Source: AP-15 sp963787425
GTDB taxonomy: Bacteria; Pseudomonadota; Alphaproteobacteria; ATCC43930; CGMCC-115725
Reading direction: 5' to 3'
DNA: 64,000 bases
Assembly: GCA_963787425.1 (NCBI GenBank)
Contig: CAWBCV010000001.1
Coordinates: forward strand, 1,240,001 to 1,304,000
Shown here: positions 1 through 9,272 of the stretch, piece after piece
Layout of the letters: each line of letters opens with the position of its first letter
Numbering within the stretch: position 1 is the stretch's first letter
The notes under the pieces: generated by a model
Seen by the model: only the letters and a program-made list of their open reading frames with translations
Database searches by the model: none
What the model was told of the DNA's origin: nothing
Program-made: the position numbers and the translations under genes

Positions 1-1060
1 GGACAGGCTGCGTGGTTGGGAGGCATACAAGTCGCGAGACCGCTCCGGGCATGAGACCTACACCAAGGGTCAGCGGCGTTATCGTCGCCGCCTCGGGACG
101 GCCGAACCTGACGAGGCGCCGAGCGGGTATATGGCGGGCTTTACCGGCGTCAAGCGGACGCGCCAGCCATCGCCGCTGGTGGACTTTGACCCTGGCGAGC
201 GCATCAAGGACATGGATTACGAGGGTGTCGACGTTAACCTGACACTGCCCTCGGGCTGGTTTGGCACCTGGACCGCCGGCGACGACGTGGCGCTCGAAAT
301 GGCGATGTATCGCGCCTATCACCGCTGGATGGCCGATTATTGTGGCGCTTACCCGAACCGGCTCGGCGGCGTAATCCTGGCCGGCGCCCGAGACATCGAC
401 GGTGCGCTCGCCGAGATCCGACGTTGGGGCCGCTCAAGCTGGGCCTGGGGACTGATGGTCTACGCGCCGGTCGGCATGCCGCTCGATCATCCGAGCCTGG
501 AGCCGCTCTACGCCGCAGCCGCCGAAGTCGACCTCGCCGTCGTGCTCCACACCTTCACGGTGATGCCGCCCTATGCGCCCGGCGGACAGGATACCTGGGA
601 TAATTTGTGGCTGCAGCGCTCAGCCGCTCACCCCTGGTGTGGCATGCGCAATATGGCGGCAATGATCTGCAGCGGCGTGATGGACCGCTACCCCAGCCTG
701 CGCGTCGGGATCTTGGAGGCGGGGCACGGATGGCTGCCGTTCTGGATGGCGCGGCTCGATGAGCATGCCGAGACGATCAAAGCTGCGCTCCCTGAGCTTG
801 ATCACAAGCCGAGCGACTACGTTACTGGCGGGCGGTATTTCCAGAGCATCGAGATCCCCGAAGGCGCCAAGCTGACCAACGCCGTCATCGACCTAATCGG
901 CGACCATGTCCTGATGTATGCGTCGGACTATCCGCATGGCGAAAGCCACTTTCCGGAGTCTGTCTCTCTCGTGTTGGACTGGGTGATGGACGCGGAGCGG
1001 AAGCGCAAGCTCCTCTGGGACAACGCCATCCGCTTCTATGCACGGGCGCCGGTCCGTTGA
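1..1060 (+). CDS. Amidohydrolase-family hydrolase, 5' end outside window
   Basis: The frame is open from base 2 to the stop at 1060, so the true start lies left of the window; the Met at 131 is probably internal. TIM-barrel metal-dependent hydrolase of the amidohydrolase-2 type (the superfamily of ACMSD-like decarboxylases and hydrolases). Visible are a VVLHTF strand ending at a His, an ILEAGHGWLPFW strand with a metal-type His, and the late YASDYPHGE motif carrying the expected catalytic Asp. The N-terminal HxH metal pair is off-window. The substrate cannot be told; a second protein of the same broad superfamily is at 62643-63470. Directly downstream is only an SDR remnant. Confidence 0.8.
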   Translation, partial: DRLRGWEAYKSRDRSGHETYTKGQRRYRRRLGTAEPDEAPSGYMAGFTGVKRTRQPSPLVDFDPGERIKDMDYEGVDVNLTLPSGWFGTWTAGDDVALEMAMYRAYHRWMADYCGAYPNRLGGVILAGARDIDGALAEIRRWGRSSWAWGLMVYAPVGMPLDHPSLEPLYAAAAEVDLAVVLHTFTVMPPYAPGGQDTWDNLWLQRSAAHPWCGMRNMAAMICSGVMDRYPSLRVGILEAGHGWLPFWMARLDEHAETIKAALPELDHKPSDYVTGGRYFQSIEIPEGAKLTNAVIDLIGDHVLMYASDYPHGESHFPESVSLVLDWVMDAERKRKLLWDNAIRFYARAPVR

Positions 1061-1164
1061 GGCAGCCGGCCTCCGGGAACGACAGGATCAGCCTCATTGC
1101 GCCACAGGGCGAAGCGTGCGCTTATTCGCTGCAGCAGCTGCAAGTAGTGTGTGTGCGACGTAGG

Positions 1165-1422
1165 GGGGAGTTCGACACAGTTCATCCCGGAGTCATCGAC
1201 ACGCCGATTTGGACGAACCTACCGCTATCGGCCGGACGCAACGTGCCGATTTATCCGAACGAAGTAGCCAAAGCCGGAGTACCGCTCGGCAGAGCTGGGC
1301 AGGCGCAGGATATCGCAAACGGCGTGCTCTTCCTCGCCTCTGACGCGTCCAGCTACATGACGGGCGCGGAACTGGTGATCGACGGTGGCATGACGGGCGG
1401 TGCAAGACCTTGGTGGAGCTGA
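1165..1422 (+). pseudogene. SDR oxidoreductase, C-terminal remnant
   Basis: About 85 residues match the last third of a short-chain dehydrogenase: HPGVIDTP (the PG motif after the active-site helix), then FLASDASSYMTG and VIDGGMTGG at the end. The TGxxxGxG cofactor motif, the NNAG strand and the YxxxK active site are absent. Sequence upstream of about 1165 in the same frame is unrelated and overlaps the end of the amidohydrolase gene. A truncated 3' fragment, unlikely to encode a working enzyme. Confidence 0.7.
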
Positions 1423-1461
1423 ATTTGACAGCCTGAGGGTCACCTTCAGCAGCATCCGCAG

Positions 1462-1526
1462 AGTGCGACTTTAGCGGAAAGTTCCATAGTAAATATAACT
1501 ATGGGCGATTCCGCTAAAGTCGCACT
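1462..1526. repeat. 65-bp nested palindrome, MITE-like
   Basis: Perfect 18-bp inverted arms AGTGCGACTTTAGCGGAA (1462-1479) and its complement (1509-1526) enclose a second 7-bp inverted pair CCATAGT/ACTATGG (1484-1490, 1498-1504) around an AT-rich loop. There is no coding capacity. The AT-rich centre and long perfect arms are unlike the surroundings. It could be a miniature transposon, two IS ends brought together, or a very stable hairpin terminator. Confidence 0.7.
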
Positions 1527-1689
1527 GTTCGCGAGCGACACCGTTCGACCCCCAGAAAGGGCTCCACGGTGCGTCCTGAGTGTCCGAATCTTAATCGCAT
1601 AGGCTGTACAACTCATCTGTGATCGCGTAATAGTCAGGCTAATCTTCTGATGAGCAACCACTGACAGCCAGTCCGCGCGATGTACAAGA

Positions 1690-1850
1690 TCGCATTGAGC
1701 ACGTTGCGTAGCTCGGTCGCGCGCGGGCGGCCCAAACGCTTTTACTGCCGGCATGTGCGGCTCAATCAGCGCCCATTCGGCGTCCGTCAGGTCGCTTGCG
1801 TAGCGCTGTCCTTCTCGCTCATACTTTGGGCGAGTGATTTCGGTCCACAT
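1690..1850 (-). pseudogene. IS5-type transposase, N-terminal stub
   Basis: Starting with MWTEITRPKYEREGQRYASD at 1850, then LTDAEWALIEPHMPA, the reading frame looks like the N-terminal helix-turn-helix region of IS5-group transposases (typical motif YASDLTDAEWALI). Homology fades after about 55 residues; the DDE catalytic domain is missing. A 14-bp imperfect inverted repeat (1832-1845 and 1893-1906, one mismatch) lies at the start and just upstream, the latter possibly the former IS end. Confidence 0.6.
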
Positions 1851-2023
1851 TTTGTGCCTCGATGATGGCTTCTCCACAACCATCATGACACAACCGACTG
1901 AAATCACTCAATTCATTTTCAGTCAGCCTCTGAGGCAATCGGGCACCGAAGTGTTTTCGCGATGATCAACGATCCGCTCCCAATCCCGCCAGCGACAGGA
2001 ATGTTCGGCAGCAGCTGCGTGCC

Positions 2024-2572
2024 TTAATAGAGCCTGGGAATGAGCCGCGACGTACGGTTGCAGTATACATCGTAATCGCCGCCGAACTCCGTACGCAGCA
2101 GCCGCTCTTCAGCATGAATGCGCGCAAGGAGCGGCGGAATGAGGAGCACTGTGAGCAATACCCCAACCCCCGACCGAAATGCGAGCGCCCACCCCAGCGA
2201 GTTGATGAGCAGCCCCAGATAGCTCGGGTGACGGATGACCCCGTAGACGCCGCTCGTGACCAACTTGTGACCGGGCTGGATAGCTACCAACCCGCTGAAC
2301 CGATGGCCGAGCACAAAGACCGGCCAGATCCGTAGTGCACCACCGGCAGCGAAGAGAACGACACCAAGCCAGCGGATAGCATCACCGTCGAGGGTCCAGA
2401 ACCCTTTCCGGTCTGTGTAGGCCGGCAAATAAGCGGCCAACACCCCGATCAACCCGAAAGCTACGATGACCCAGCGGTTGGCACGATCTTCGCGGACGCC
2501 GCGGCTCAGATTTCCGCCGCTGAAGATCGCGACGCCAGACAGGGCGAACAGTACGATTGTAAGAGCGATCAA
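2024..2572 (-). CDS. Isoprenylcysteine carboxyl methyltransferase-family membrane protein
   Basis: Multi-spanning membrane protein of the ICMT/PEMT-like methyltransferase family. Diagnostic C-terminal half: TSGVYGVIRHPSYLG (SAM/phosphate-binding RHP motif), then EERLLRTEFGGDYDVYCNR and RLIP at the end. Hydrophobic helices lie at about residues 2-20, 35-52 and 63-85, with another after the RHP motif. The start given is a TTG; the same frame stays open and hydrophobic (AYLGLAILGWGGF) for about 35 more codons to a stop near 2680 without an ATG, so the N-terminus is uncertain and perhaps damaged. The methyl acceptor is unknown; bacterial members act on small lipophilic substrates. Confidence 0.75.
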   Translation of the reverse strand: MIALTIVLFALSGVAIFSGGNLSRGVREDRANRWVIVAFGLIGVLAAYLPAYTDRKGFWTLDGDAIRWLGVVLFAAGGALRIWPVFVLGHRFSGLVAIQPGHKLVTSGVYGVIRHPSYLGLLINSLGWALAFRSGVGVLLTVLLIPPLLARIHAEERLLRTEFGGDYDVYCNRTSRLIPRLY

Positions 2573-2680
2573 GGCGGAGTGGGAGAAGAAGGCGGCGAAT
2601 CCACCCCAACCGAGGATGGCGAGGCCGAGATAGGCAAGGGTTGCCAGAATGGTGATGGATGCTAATCCTGGCGTAGCCTA

Positions 2681-3045
2681 CATGGGCACCAGGCGTGGAC
2701 CATCTCGCTTCATGTCAGCTCACCCTGCCTGATTGGGCACTCTCGAACCCAACTCGGCCACTCAGGTTTCGCGCTCGGAACGGCTCTTCCTGCCCCATTG
2801 CAGCCATTCGCCGACGGCGGCGGGACAGCTCGGTCGGGTGGGAAGCTGTCATTCGTTGCCCCGCCATTGGTGGGCCGCGGGGTGCGAGAGGGGGCCTAAG
2901 AGATGCTTCAGCCGAAAAATGCATGGCTTGGCGCCGCAGAGTTCGAGCGCGGAGCCGGTCGCGAAGGCACTATGGTCTGGGCGCACTTGTTAAACTCAGG
3001 CCATCGAGCTAGGGTACGAAGATCAGGGGATCTCTACTCACTCAC
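2681..3045. other. Intergenic region, no gene seen
   Basis: About 365 bp between divergent genes (methyltransferase on minus, alpha/beta hydrolase on plus). Short open frames here have no recognisable protein character. It presumably holds both promoters; no consensus boxes were convincing. Confidence 0.5.
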
Positions 3046-4221
3046 ATGCCGCAAACCGATCGAACCGATACTGAGAAACTTCCTCCTATTCCGCTTCCGG
3101 CCGGGATACGATCCCGCTACGTAAGCAATATCAACGAACTTACTTTTCACGTCTTGGAAGCCGGGTTCGAGGACAAAAGCCGACCGTGTGTACTGCTCCT
3201 GCATGGATTTCCGGAGCTTGCCTATGCTTGGCGCAAGGTAATGCTGCCCCTCGCTTCTGCAGGGTTTCATGTACTCGCGCCGGACATGAGAGGCTATGGT
3301 CGGACCATGGGGTGGGACGACAGTTATGACGGCGACGTTTTCATGTGCCGTCAGACCAATTTGGTTAGGGATGCGCTTGGGCTGGTATCGGCTTTTAGAC
3401 ACCGCTCCGCTGCGGTGGTAGGCCGCGACGCCGGTTCGCCCGTGGCCGCGTACTGCGCCCTGATCAGGCCAGACGTATTCCGCTCCGTCGCCATGATGAC
3501 GGCGCCGTTTGCCGGACCGCCGCCGCTCCCGTTCGACACGGTGGATGGCACAAGGCAAGCTGGAGAGCCTCCTCGCAATGCGACGAGCATCAACGATGAG
3601 TTGGCAAAGCTTCCGCGACCACGTAAGCATTATCAAGTGTACTATACGACCCGAGAGGCGAACGAGAACATGTGGCACTGCCCGCAGGGCGTTCACGCGT
3701 TCCTCCGCGCCTATTATCACTACAAAAGTGCTGACTGGAAAGAAAATAAGCCTTTTAGACTAAAGTCGCTGACGGCCGAAGAGCTAGCCAAGATGCCGAC
3801 CTATTACATCATGGACCTCGACAAAGGCATGGCAGAGACCGTCGTAGCTGTGATGCCGACTCCGGCGGAGATAGCCGCTTGTAAGTGGCTCCCTGACAAT
3901 GAACTAGCGGTCTATAGTGCAGAGTACGAAAGGACCGGATTTCAGGGGGGCCTTCAGGGTTATCGGCGTACCGGGCCCCGATTTACCGCGGACTTGCAAA
4001 CGTATTCTGGACGTACGATCGACGTCCCCTCACTCTTCATTGCCGGCAAGAGCGACTGGGGCGTTTTCCAGATGCCCGGTGCGTTTGAGCGGATGCAGAG
4101 CACCGCCTGTACACAGATGCGCGGCGTCCATCTTCTGGACGGAGCCGGACACTGGGTTGAACAGGAGCAGCCAGAGGAAGTCAGCCGGCTGCTCGTTCAA
4201 TTTCTTCAAAGTGCAGCTTAA
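3046..4221 (+). CDS. Epoxide hydrolase-like alpha/beta hydrolase
   Basis: 391-aa alpha/beta-hydrolase. LLLHGFPE near residue 53 is the oxyanion HGxP motif of epoxide hydrolases and dehalogenases. The nucleophile elbow VGRDAGSPVAAY (about 125) carries Asp instead of Ser, which fits hydrolysis through an ester intermediate on epoxides or haloalkanes. The catalytic His is in GAGHWVEQEQPEEV at the C-terminus, and a cap domain lies between. One departure from the usual form is RDAGS in place of the more usual HDWG. Stands alone on the plus strand; cytoplasmic, no signal peptide. The natural substrate cannot be stated. Confidence 0.85.
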   Translation: MPQTDRTDTEKLPPIPLPAGIRSRYVSNINELTFHVLEAGFEDKSRPCVLLLHGFPELAYAWRKVMLPLASAGFHVLAPDMRGYGRTMGWDDSYDGDVFMCRQTNLVRDALGLVSAFRHRSAAVVGRDAGSPVAAYCALIRPDVFRSVAMMTAPFAGPPPLPFDTVDGTRQAGEPPRNATSINDELAKLPRPRKHYQVYYTTREANENMWHCPQGVHAFLRAYYHYKSADWKENKPFRLKSLTAEELAKMPTYYIMDLDKGMAETVVAVMPTPAEIAACKWLPDNELAVYSAEYERTGFQGGLQGYRRTGPRFTADLQTYSGRTIDVPSLFIAGKSDWGVFQMPGAFERMQSTACTQMRGVHLLDGAGHWVEQEQPEEVSRLLVQFLQSAA

Positions 4222-4547
4222 GAATTTCTTGATCACCCCAAGGTAACGCCAGCAAAAGCGAAATTGACCCTCGGCACAGGCGCAAAGGCAATAGCCGGCC
4301 GGCTGCCAGTTCGGTACCAGAGCAATCTAGGAATCCAGCGCCGCACCTAGTAGCGGCGGCGACCGCAAACGGCCTCATGGTGACACGGGCGGCCGATGTC
4401 TTGTGGGCGCGAAATGGCAGCTTCGGGTCGAGCCTGCCAGTTCCGGGCCGAGGGCGGGAAGGTCCGCAATTGGCGCATTACGTCATAAAGAGCGAGACGA
4501 TTCTGTCGGTGTTCTGCACCACCCCACTGCGTTTGCGCCAGAGGAGA
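4222..4547. other. Intergenic region, no gene seen
   Basis: About 325 bp between converging genes (hydrolase on plus, mutarotase on minus). Only shadow frames are present; it may hold terminators, though no clear U-tract hairpin was found. Confidence 0.45.
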
Positions 4548-5453
4548 TCACTGCAGAGCATCCACGGCGACTACCGTCGACATTTGGTGCTCGTTACGGG
4601 CGGAGAGCCGCACCTCGTCGTCGGCGACGTTCCCGGTCTCGACGCAGACCATGCCGCGCCACGCGGGGTCGCCCAGGTCGGGCATCGCCGCCCCCTTCTC
4701 GGCCCAAGAGTTCCAAACCACGGTCGACGCGGCTCCGTTCTTCTCGATCACGATGCGGCGGCGCCACCCGCGGTCTTCGATGACGCACCGCGCCGGCGTG
4801 TCGAGATAGACGCTGTCGGTCTCTGCCCCGATTACGAGCGTCGTGCCCTGCCGCTCGCGCCGCCCCGCTTCGGTTTTGTCGATGTAGGTGGTGCCCACGA
4901 GCCCGCAGATCGCGATGGCGGTGATGTCGGACACCGCGAAATAACTGTGCAGCGCCTCCTCGAAGGTCATCGGACTTGCCGCGCGGTTCTGCACGGCGAG
5001 GCGCAACGACAGGGTCCGCGCGAAGGTCACGGTGTAGATCGCGCGGAACGGCTCAGACCAGAATCGCGAGCCGACGTCGACGTCGCCCAGGCTGAGGGTC
5101 AGCGTCAGCGACTCGGTGCCCACGGTCTCGACCGCGTCGAGGTGCCACGTCGCGGTGCGCGCAAAGCCGTGCTGCGGCGCCGACGGGGCGTGCCGGTTGG
5201 GCCCGAACCACGGGAAAATGATTGGGATGCCGCCGCGGATCGCCGTGCCCGGCGCGAATACGGCATTGGGGCTGGTGAACAGGACCGGCCGCTCGCCCGC
5301 CGGCTGCCATGCGGTCACCTGCGCTCCCTGTAGGTACAGCTCGCCCGTAATGCCGCCCAGGGAGATCGCGGCCTTCATGAGCCCGTGCTCCGATTCGACA
5401 AAATGGAGAACGCCGGTGATGCCGAATTCGGCGGTGAGTTGCTCGGCTCGCAT
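4548..5453 (-). CDS. D-hexose-6-phosphate mutarotase / aldose 1-epimerase-like
   Basis: About 301 aa. Start chosen at 5453 (MRAEQLTAEFG) because AAAGGACC sits just upstream as a ribosome site; longer in-frame versions add unrelated residues. YeaD-type galactose-mutarotase fold: RGGIPIIFPWFGPN, QHGFARTATWHLD with the conserved His, EEALHSYFAV with the catalytic HSYF, and a C-terminal WRGMVCVETGNV carrying the catalytic Glu. It interconverts anomers of glucose-6-phosphate or related sugars in the cytoplasm. Isolated from other sugar genes. Confidence 0.88.
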   Translation of the reverse strand: MRAEQLTAEFGITGVLHFVESEHGLMKAAISLGGITGELYLQGAQVTAWQPAGERPVLFTSPNAVFAPGTAIRGGIPIIFPWFGPNRHAPSAPQHGFARTATWHLDAVETVGTESLTLTLSLGDVDVGSRFWSEPFRAIYTVTFARTLSLRLAVQNRAASPMTFEEALHSYFAVSDITAIAICGLVGTTYIDKTEAGRRERQGTTLVIGAETDSVYLDTPARCVIEDRGWRRRIVIEKNGAASTVVWNSWAEKGAAMPDLGDPAWRGMVCVETGNVADDEVRLSARNEHQMSTVVAVDALQ

Positions 5454-5506
5454 CGCAGGTCCTTTCCCTGGGGGATCATCACGCGCACCGGAGCGTGACT
5501 GCGCCA

Positions 5507-6964
5507 TCACGAACGTACCATGCCCCACTCCTCCGAGGGCGGCGGCCGAAGCTCGCGCCACGCGGACCGGTGACGTTCGAGGTATGCTATTTCACCGGGC
5601 TCTCTCCGCCCTAGTCGCGCGCGAGACCTAATCCCAGGGTGTTTCGGCTGCGGCGTTGCGCCCGGAACCCGGCCAAACGCCAGGCATTCTCCGATGTTTC
5701 CGGTGCCCTGGTAAAGGTAGCTGTAGATCGAACCTAGTTCTCCCGCGCTGTACAGCCTCGGAATTGGGTTGTTGTCAGGCCGTACGATCTGCCCCCTTTC
5801 GTTGCGCTTCGGCCCGCCTTGGGTGTTGAGCATCGAGGGCGAGAGCTCTACCCCATAAAACGGCGGGTGCGCGATCGGTTCCATCATCAAGGTTCGACCG
5901 AACTCCAGGTCATGTCTTGCGTCACAGTAGCCGTTCCATAACCTGACGGTTTCTGCGAGCCTGACTGGGTCGAGCCCCAGGGACGAGGCCAGCGCAGCAA
6001 GGCTATCGGCGTTCTTGATCCAACCCTTGGCCAATTCGGCGGCGTTGTCCTCGCTCCAGCCATAGCGCTCGATGATTTGCGTCCAGCCGTGGCTCGGGTT
6101 CTTGTCGTAGAGCGGACCGGCGGAAAAGAGGGTGTGATCGAAGATCATGAACATCGGACACGGAGTAGACAGCGGAAGCCAGCACCCGTTCACCGGAACT
6201 TTGCCGTGGCGGGTCTTGAATTTTTCGTCGGTAAAGCGTTTGGCATCGGGGCCCACGACGACCATGCCGCCTGGTAGCTGCTTGCTGAAGTGCAACGCCT
6301 GCATCGAAAACGTAGTCCGGATTTCTGGGACTTTGAGGGCCATGGATGGGCCCGCGTAGTTGTTCATATGCCAAACATCGGCGCCGCTTGACGGCAATCG
6401 ACTTGTTCCCTTGCCTAGCACGCACACCGAGAATTTCCTTGGTGATGTCGTGCTGGATCAGTGCTCGCCCCGGCGTTTGGTATAGAATGGAGATTGGACG
6501 CTGCTTTACGAGGCGCTCGAACAGTTTCCAGGTGTTGGAATAGCCGTAGGTGGTCCATCGTGGAATTTGTGGACGCAGCCGGAACCCGGCAGGTCGGGAA
6601 ATTCGATCCCAACCGGCGGATGCTGATGCTCCTGCGGATCGCCGCCGAGGCTCGTGAGCCATGCATTGTTCTTGCACATCTCCTCCGCCCATACCCTCAC
6701 CATTGCCTCCGGCACGGCGTTGGGTCCGCACAGGGCAGTGAGATAGGCGATGGCGTCTTCGACCGATGACGTATTCAGATAACCTTGGCCCGCCACGCGC
6801 GTATTGCCACCTTCCTGGCCCTCGGGAGCCTTTTCCAAAATAACAACCTCGGCGCCGAGTTCGTGGGCAGTAACAGCCGTGGCCACACCAGCCGCCCCGA
6901 ATGCGACGACGACGACATCTGCTTCTAAATCCCAATTATTCGGCACCGACGGCGCGTGCTCCAT
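5507..6964 (-). pseudogene. FAD-binding oxidoreductase (fumarate-reductase-like flavoprotein), decayed
   Basis: Starts at 6964 with a Rossmann segment DVVVVAFGAAGVATAV (the first Gly of GxGxxG is Ala), followed by ILEKAPEGQEGGNTRVAG, typical of the FAD_binding_2 family (ketosteroid dehydrogenase, fumarate reductase). The frame breaks near 6540 and again near 6410. At the second point about 40 codons between the GNKSIAVK strand and ADVWHMNNYAGPS appear deleted, including the expected ACGGF segment. The C-terminal FAD-binding part (PRLYSAGELGSIYSYLYQG, GNIGECLAFGR) is recognisable, then the frame drifts. A deletion inside the cofactor domain makes this a true pseudogene, not only an assembly indel. 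Confidence 0.8.
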
Positions 6965-7338
6965 GGCCTACCTGTCGCGGAGTAAGTCCGCTATTAATCG
7001 GCGCTGTTTTCGACCCAGTGCTCTGCTATTTTACAATCGCTGCGTTGTGCAGATGTACAGGCCCCCTCGGCGCGTCCCAATGCCCGGCAACTTCCAGGCC
7101 GAGCTGCGGGCCGTAGGTCGAGTGAAGAATGTCGGGGTCGCAAGCGGTTAACGCCGGATTGATGCGACCTGGTCGGCTAAAGAACGGCGAACGCAAAAGT
7201 GAGATCACTGCCTGTTTCGGGATCCAGCCCGACGCACTGTTTCTAATCGGCAACCTGATCTCTTGTGCACCGCTGAAACTTGGGCCGACCTGCATTACGA
7301 TATTCTGGAGCGCATATGATTGGCGCGGCACCGCGGAA
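6965..7338. other. Intergenic region, no gene seen
   Basis: About 370 bp between two minus-strand genes. The open frames on both strands look like shadows without domain character. No RNA gene or strong hairpin was recognised. Confidence 0.45.
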
Positions 7339-9264
7339 TCAGAACCGATCGCATTCCCTCGCGGCTTTAACATAGGCGGCGGCGTCGGCCGGCAGCAGCA
7401 AGCGGTCAGCGACGAGGGCAGCGGCAGCGGCTTCGACCCGAGCGACATAGGCGTCTCGGGTGCCATAGCGTTCTTCTAGAGAGGCGCGCGGGTCGCCGGC
7501 AGTCTCGCGTTCGCTTCTAGTCCGGGCGAACGGGATCAGCGACCCGTCTCGGTCGCAAAGCTCACAAGTGTGCGCCCGATAGACGTTCCACCCAGTATAA
7601 GTTCCGAGTGGCACCGCGATCGGGGGCAACCGTATGCCCGCGACCTCGTTACCGTCAGCATCGACCGCGCAGACCCGTGTACCGTAGAAATTGTCAAGCC
7701 GCGCCGGCGGTTCGACCCAATCGACGGGCGGCCCAATGCGGTTCGCTCCGGGCGGAAGAGCAACTCCCGGCACTGTCGGCATCTTGACTGCTTCAGCCAC
7801 AACAGCCGTGCCTTGTGCAATCGACGGAACGCGACTTGACGGCGGCGCGGTGCCCGTTCTGACCCATTCCTCGAGCGCCACCAAGAGCGCGCGCAACGCC
7901 GGGGTCGCGCTGTGCGGGTTGCGTGGGTTAACGCACGGACCGGGGCTCGGATCAGTTCCCGGACGGCCGCCATGCTGAGTCCCGGCGATCATATAAACCC
8001 GCGCCGTAGGCGGTAGTTCGGCATCGTGCCGGCCGGCTGGGTCGGTGTGCACCAGCGAGGCGCCCTTTTGCCAGTATTCGGTCGAAGTGTTGACCTCGAT
8101 CATCAGGGGATCAGTCGGTCGCCCCTTCAGAATAGCGCCGGTGTTGCCGGAGAAGGGGTCGGTCGTCACTGCGTTGCCGAACGGAAACCAGTTCTCCGGA
8201 TAAAGCCGGTCCTCGTGCTGCGTCGCGGTGCGGCTTGGCATGGCGAAGCTGTGGTTGGCGAACACCTTGCCGGCACCGGCGACATGGGTCAGCACTCCGT
8301 CGAAGACGCGTCGGCCATGCCCGTCGTCATTCATGCCGAGTTCGAGGAAGTGCCGCAGAAAACGGCCGGCCTGCGAAACCCCGAAGGCGAGTGCATGCTG
8401 TAGTTCGGGTGGGTCGTCCCGTCTGTCGCCCGCGATCATCGGATTGGGCATCCCGTTGCGAGCGGCGTGCTCATAGCGCAGGAAAGAGACGAGGTCGCGG
8501 GTCGCGGCAAACCCAGTCCCGAGCACCGTGGACCCGGTCGCCTCGTACCAGAGATCGTAAATCCTGTACGGCTCAAAGCGGGCACCGACCGGGAGCAGTC
8601 GGATTGATTGCGGATCCACAAACTCCCAAGACCCCGCCGGGATTTCGGAAGGGCTGTCGCTCTCGCGATCGCGCACCGTCAGACGTGCATTGCGCTGGTC
8701 GTTCGAGACGGCAGGGTAGTTCAGCCGTACGACGTCTCCCTTGCCGGGAGCGCGGGTGCCAATATGGAACTCGTCACGGATACGTCGCACCATCGGCTCG
8801 CCGTTTTCGAGTGCTGGCGGCAGCCGCGCTGTCATTCCATTGTTGGCGCGCGGCGCCCCAGAATCCCAGCCAGACCATACGAGGCTGTAGCCGCGACCCA
8901 GGGTAAAGCCCAATCCAACATCCTGCGCCGTTTTGGGATTGTTGGTGTCGGCATCGCCCGAAGCGTCATCGAGCAGGTTCAGGATCATCTTCCGGCCGCG
9001 ATTGGTCACGTCATAGACGAGGACGCTGTCCGCCGTACGCAGATCTGCCGGCCGCAGGATGAAAAAGTCAGCCGCGTATTCGACCATCCCGTGCGCGTTG
9101 CGTGGCGCTTTGTCGAGATCGGCGATGACGCGGTTCTGTGGCGATGCTGGATCTATCTCGCCTCTGGCGATGCCCCTGATCCGTAGGTAGGAGCCAGCTT
9201 CGCTGAAAGCCTGTCCGTCGGCGAAAGGCTCGATCGCATCAATCTGGATATCAACAATCGTCAT
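7339..9264 (-). CDS. Large alpha/beta hydrolase domain protein
   Basis: 641 aa, matching a family of about 600-700-aa proteins with an alpha/beta hydrolase domain (Abhydrolase_10 type). Seen: N-terminal IDAIEPFADGQAFSEAGSY, which opens this family; FGVSQAGRFLRHFLELG near residue 290 as the nucleophile elbow with Ser; and IAGTQHGGRPGTD near 440 with a possible catalytic His. No signal peptide. It starts 8 bp after the stop of the upstream cyclase gene, so it is probably the third gene of that operon. Substrate unknown; likely an esterase or lactonase-like hydrolase. Confidence 0.8.
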   Translation of the reverse strand: MTIVDIQIDAIEPFADGQAFSEAGSYLRIRGIARGEIDPASPQNRVIADLDKAPRNAHGMVEYAADFFILRPADLRTADSVLVYDVTNRGRKMILNLLDDASGDADTNNPKTAQDVGLGFTLGRGYSLVWSGWDSGAPRANNGMTARLPPALENGEPMVRRIRDEFHIGTRAPGKGDVVRLNYPAVSNDQRNARLTVRDRESDSPSEIPAGSWEFVDPQSIRLLPVGARFEPYRIYDLWYEATGSTVLGTGFAATRDLVSFLRYEHAARNGMPNPMIAGDRRDDPPELQHALAFGVSQAGRFLRHFLELGMNDDGHGRRVFDGVLTHVAGAGKVFANHSFAMPSRTATQHEDRLYPENWFPFGNAVTTDPFSGNTGAILKGRPTDPLMIEVNTSTEYWQKGASLVHTDPAGRHDAELPPTARVYMIAGTQHGGRPGTDPSPGPCVNPRNPHSATPALRALLVALEEWVRTGTAPPSSRVPSIAQGTAVVAEAVKMPTVPGVALPPGANRIGPPVDWVEPPARLDNFYGTRVCAVDADGNEVAGIRLPPIAVPLGTYTGWNVYRAHTCELCDRDGSLIPFARTRSERETAGDPRASLEERYGTRDAYVARVEAAAAALVADRLLLPADAAAYVKAARECDRF

Positions 9265-9272
9265 AGCTCACG

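Noticed and set aside
4377..5333. Long plus-strand open frame opposite the mutarotase
   Set aside because: Arg/Gly/Pro-rich shadow of a GC-rich gene; the minus-strand product has full family motifs.
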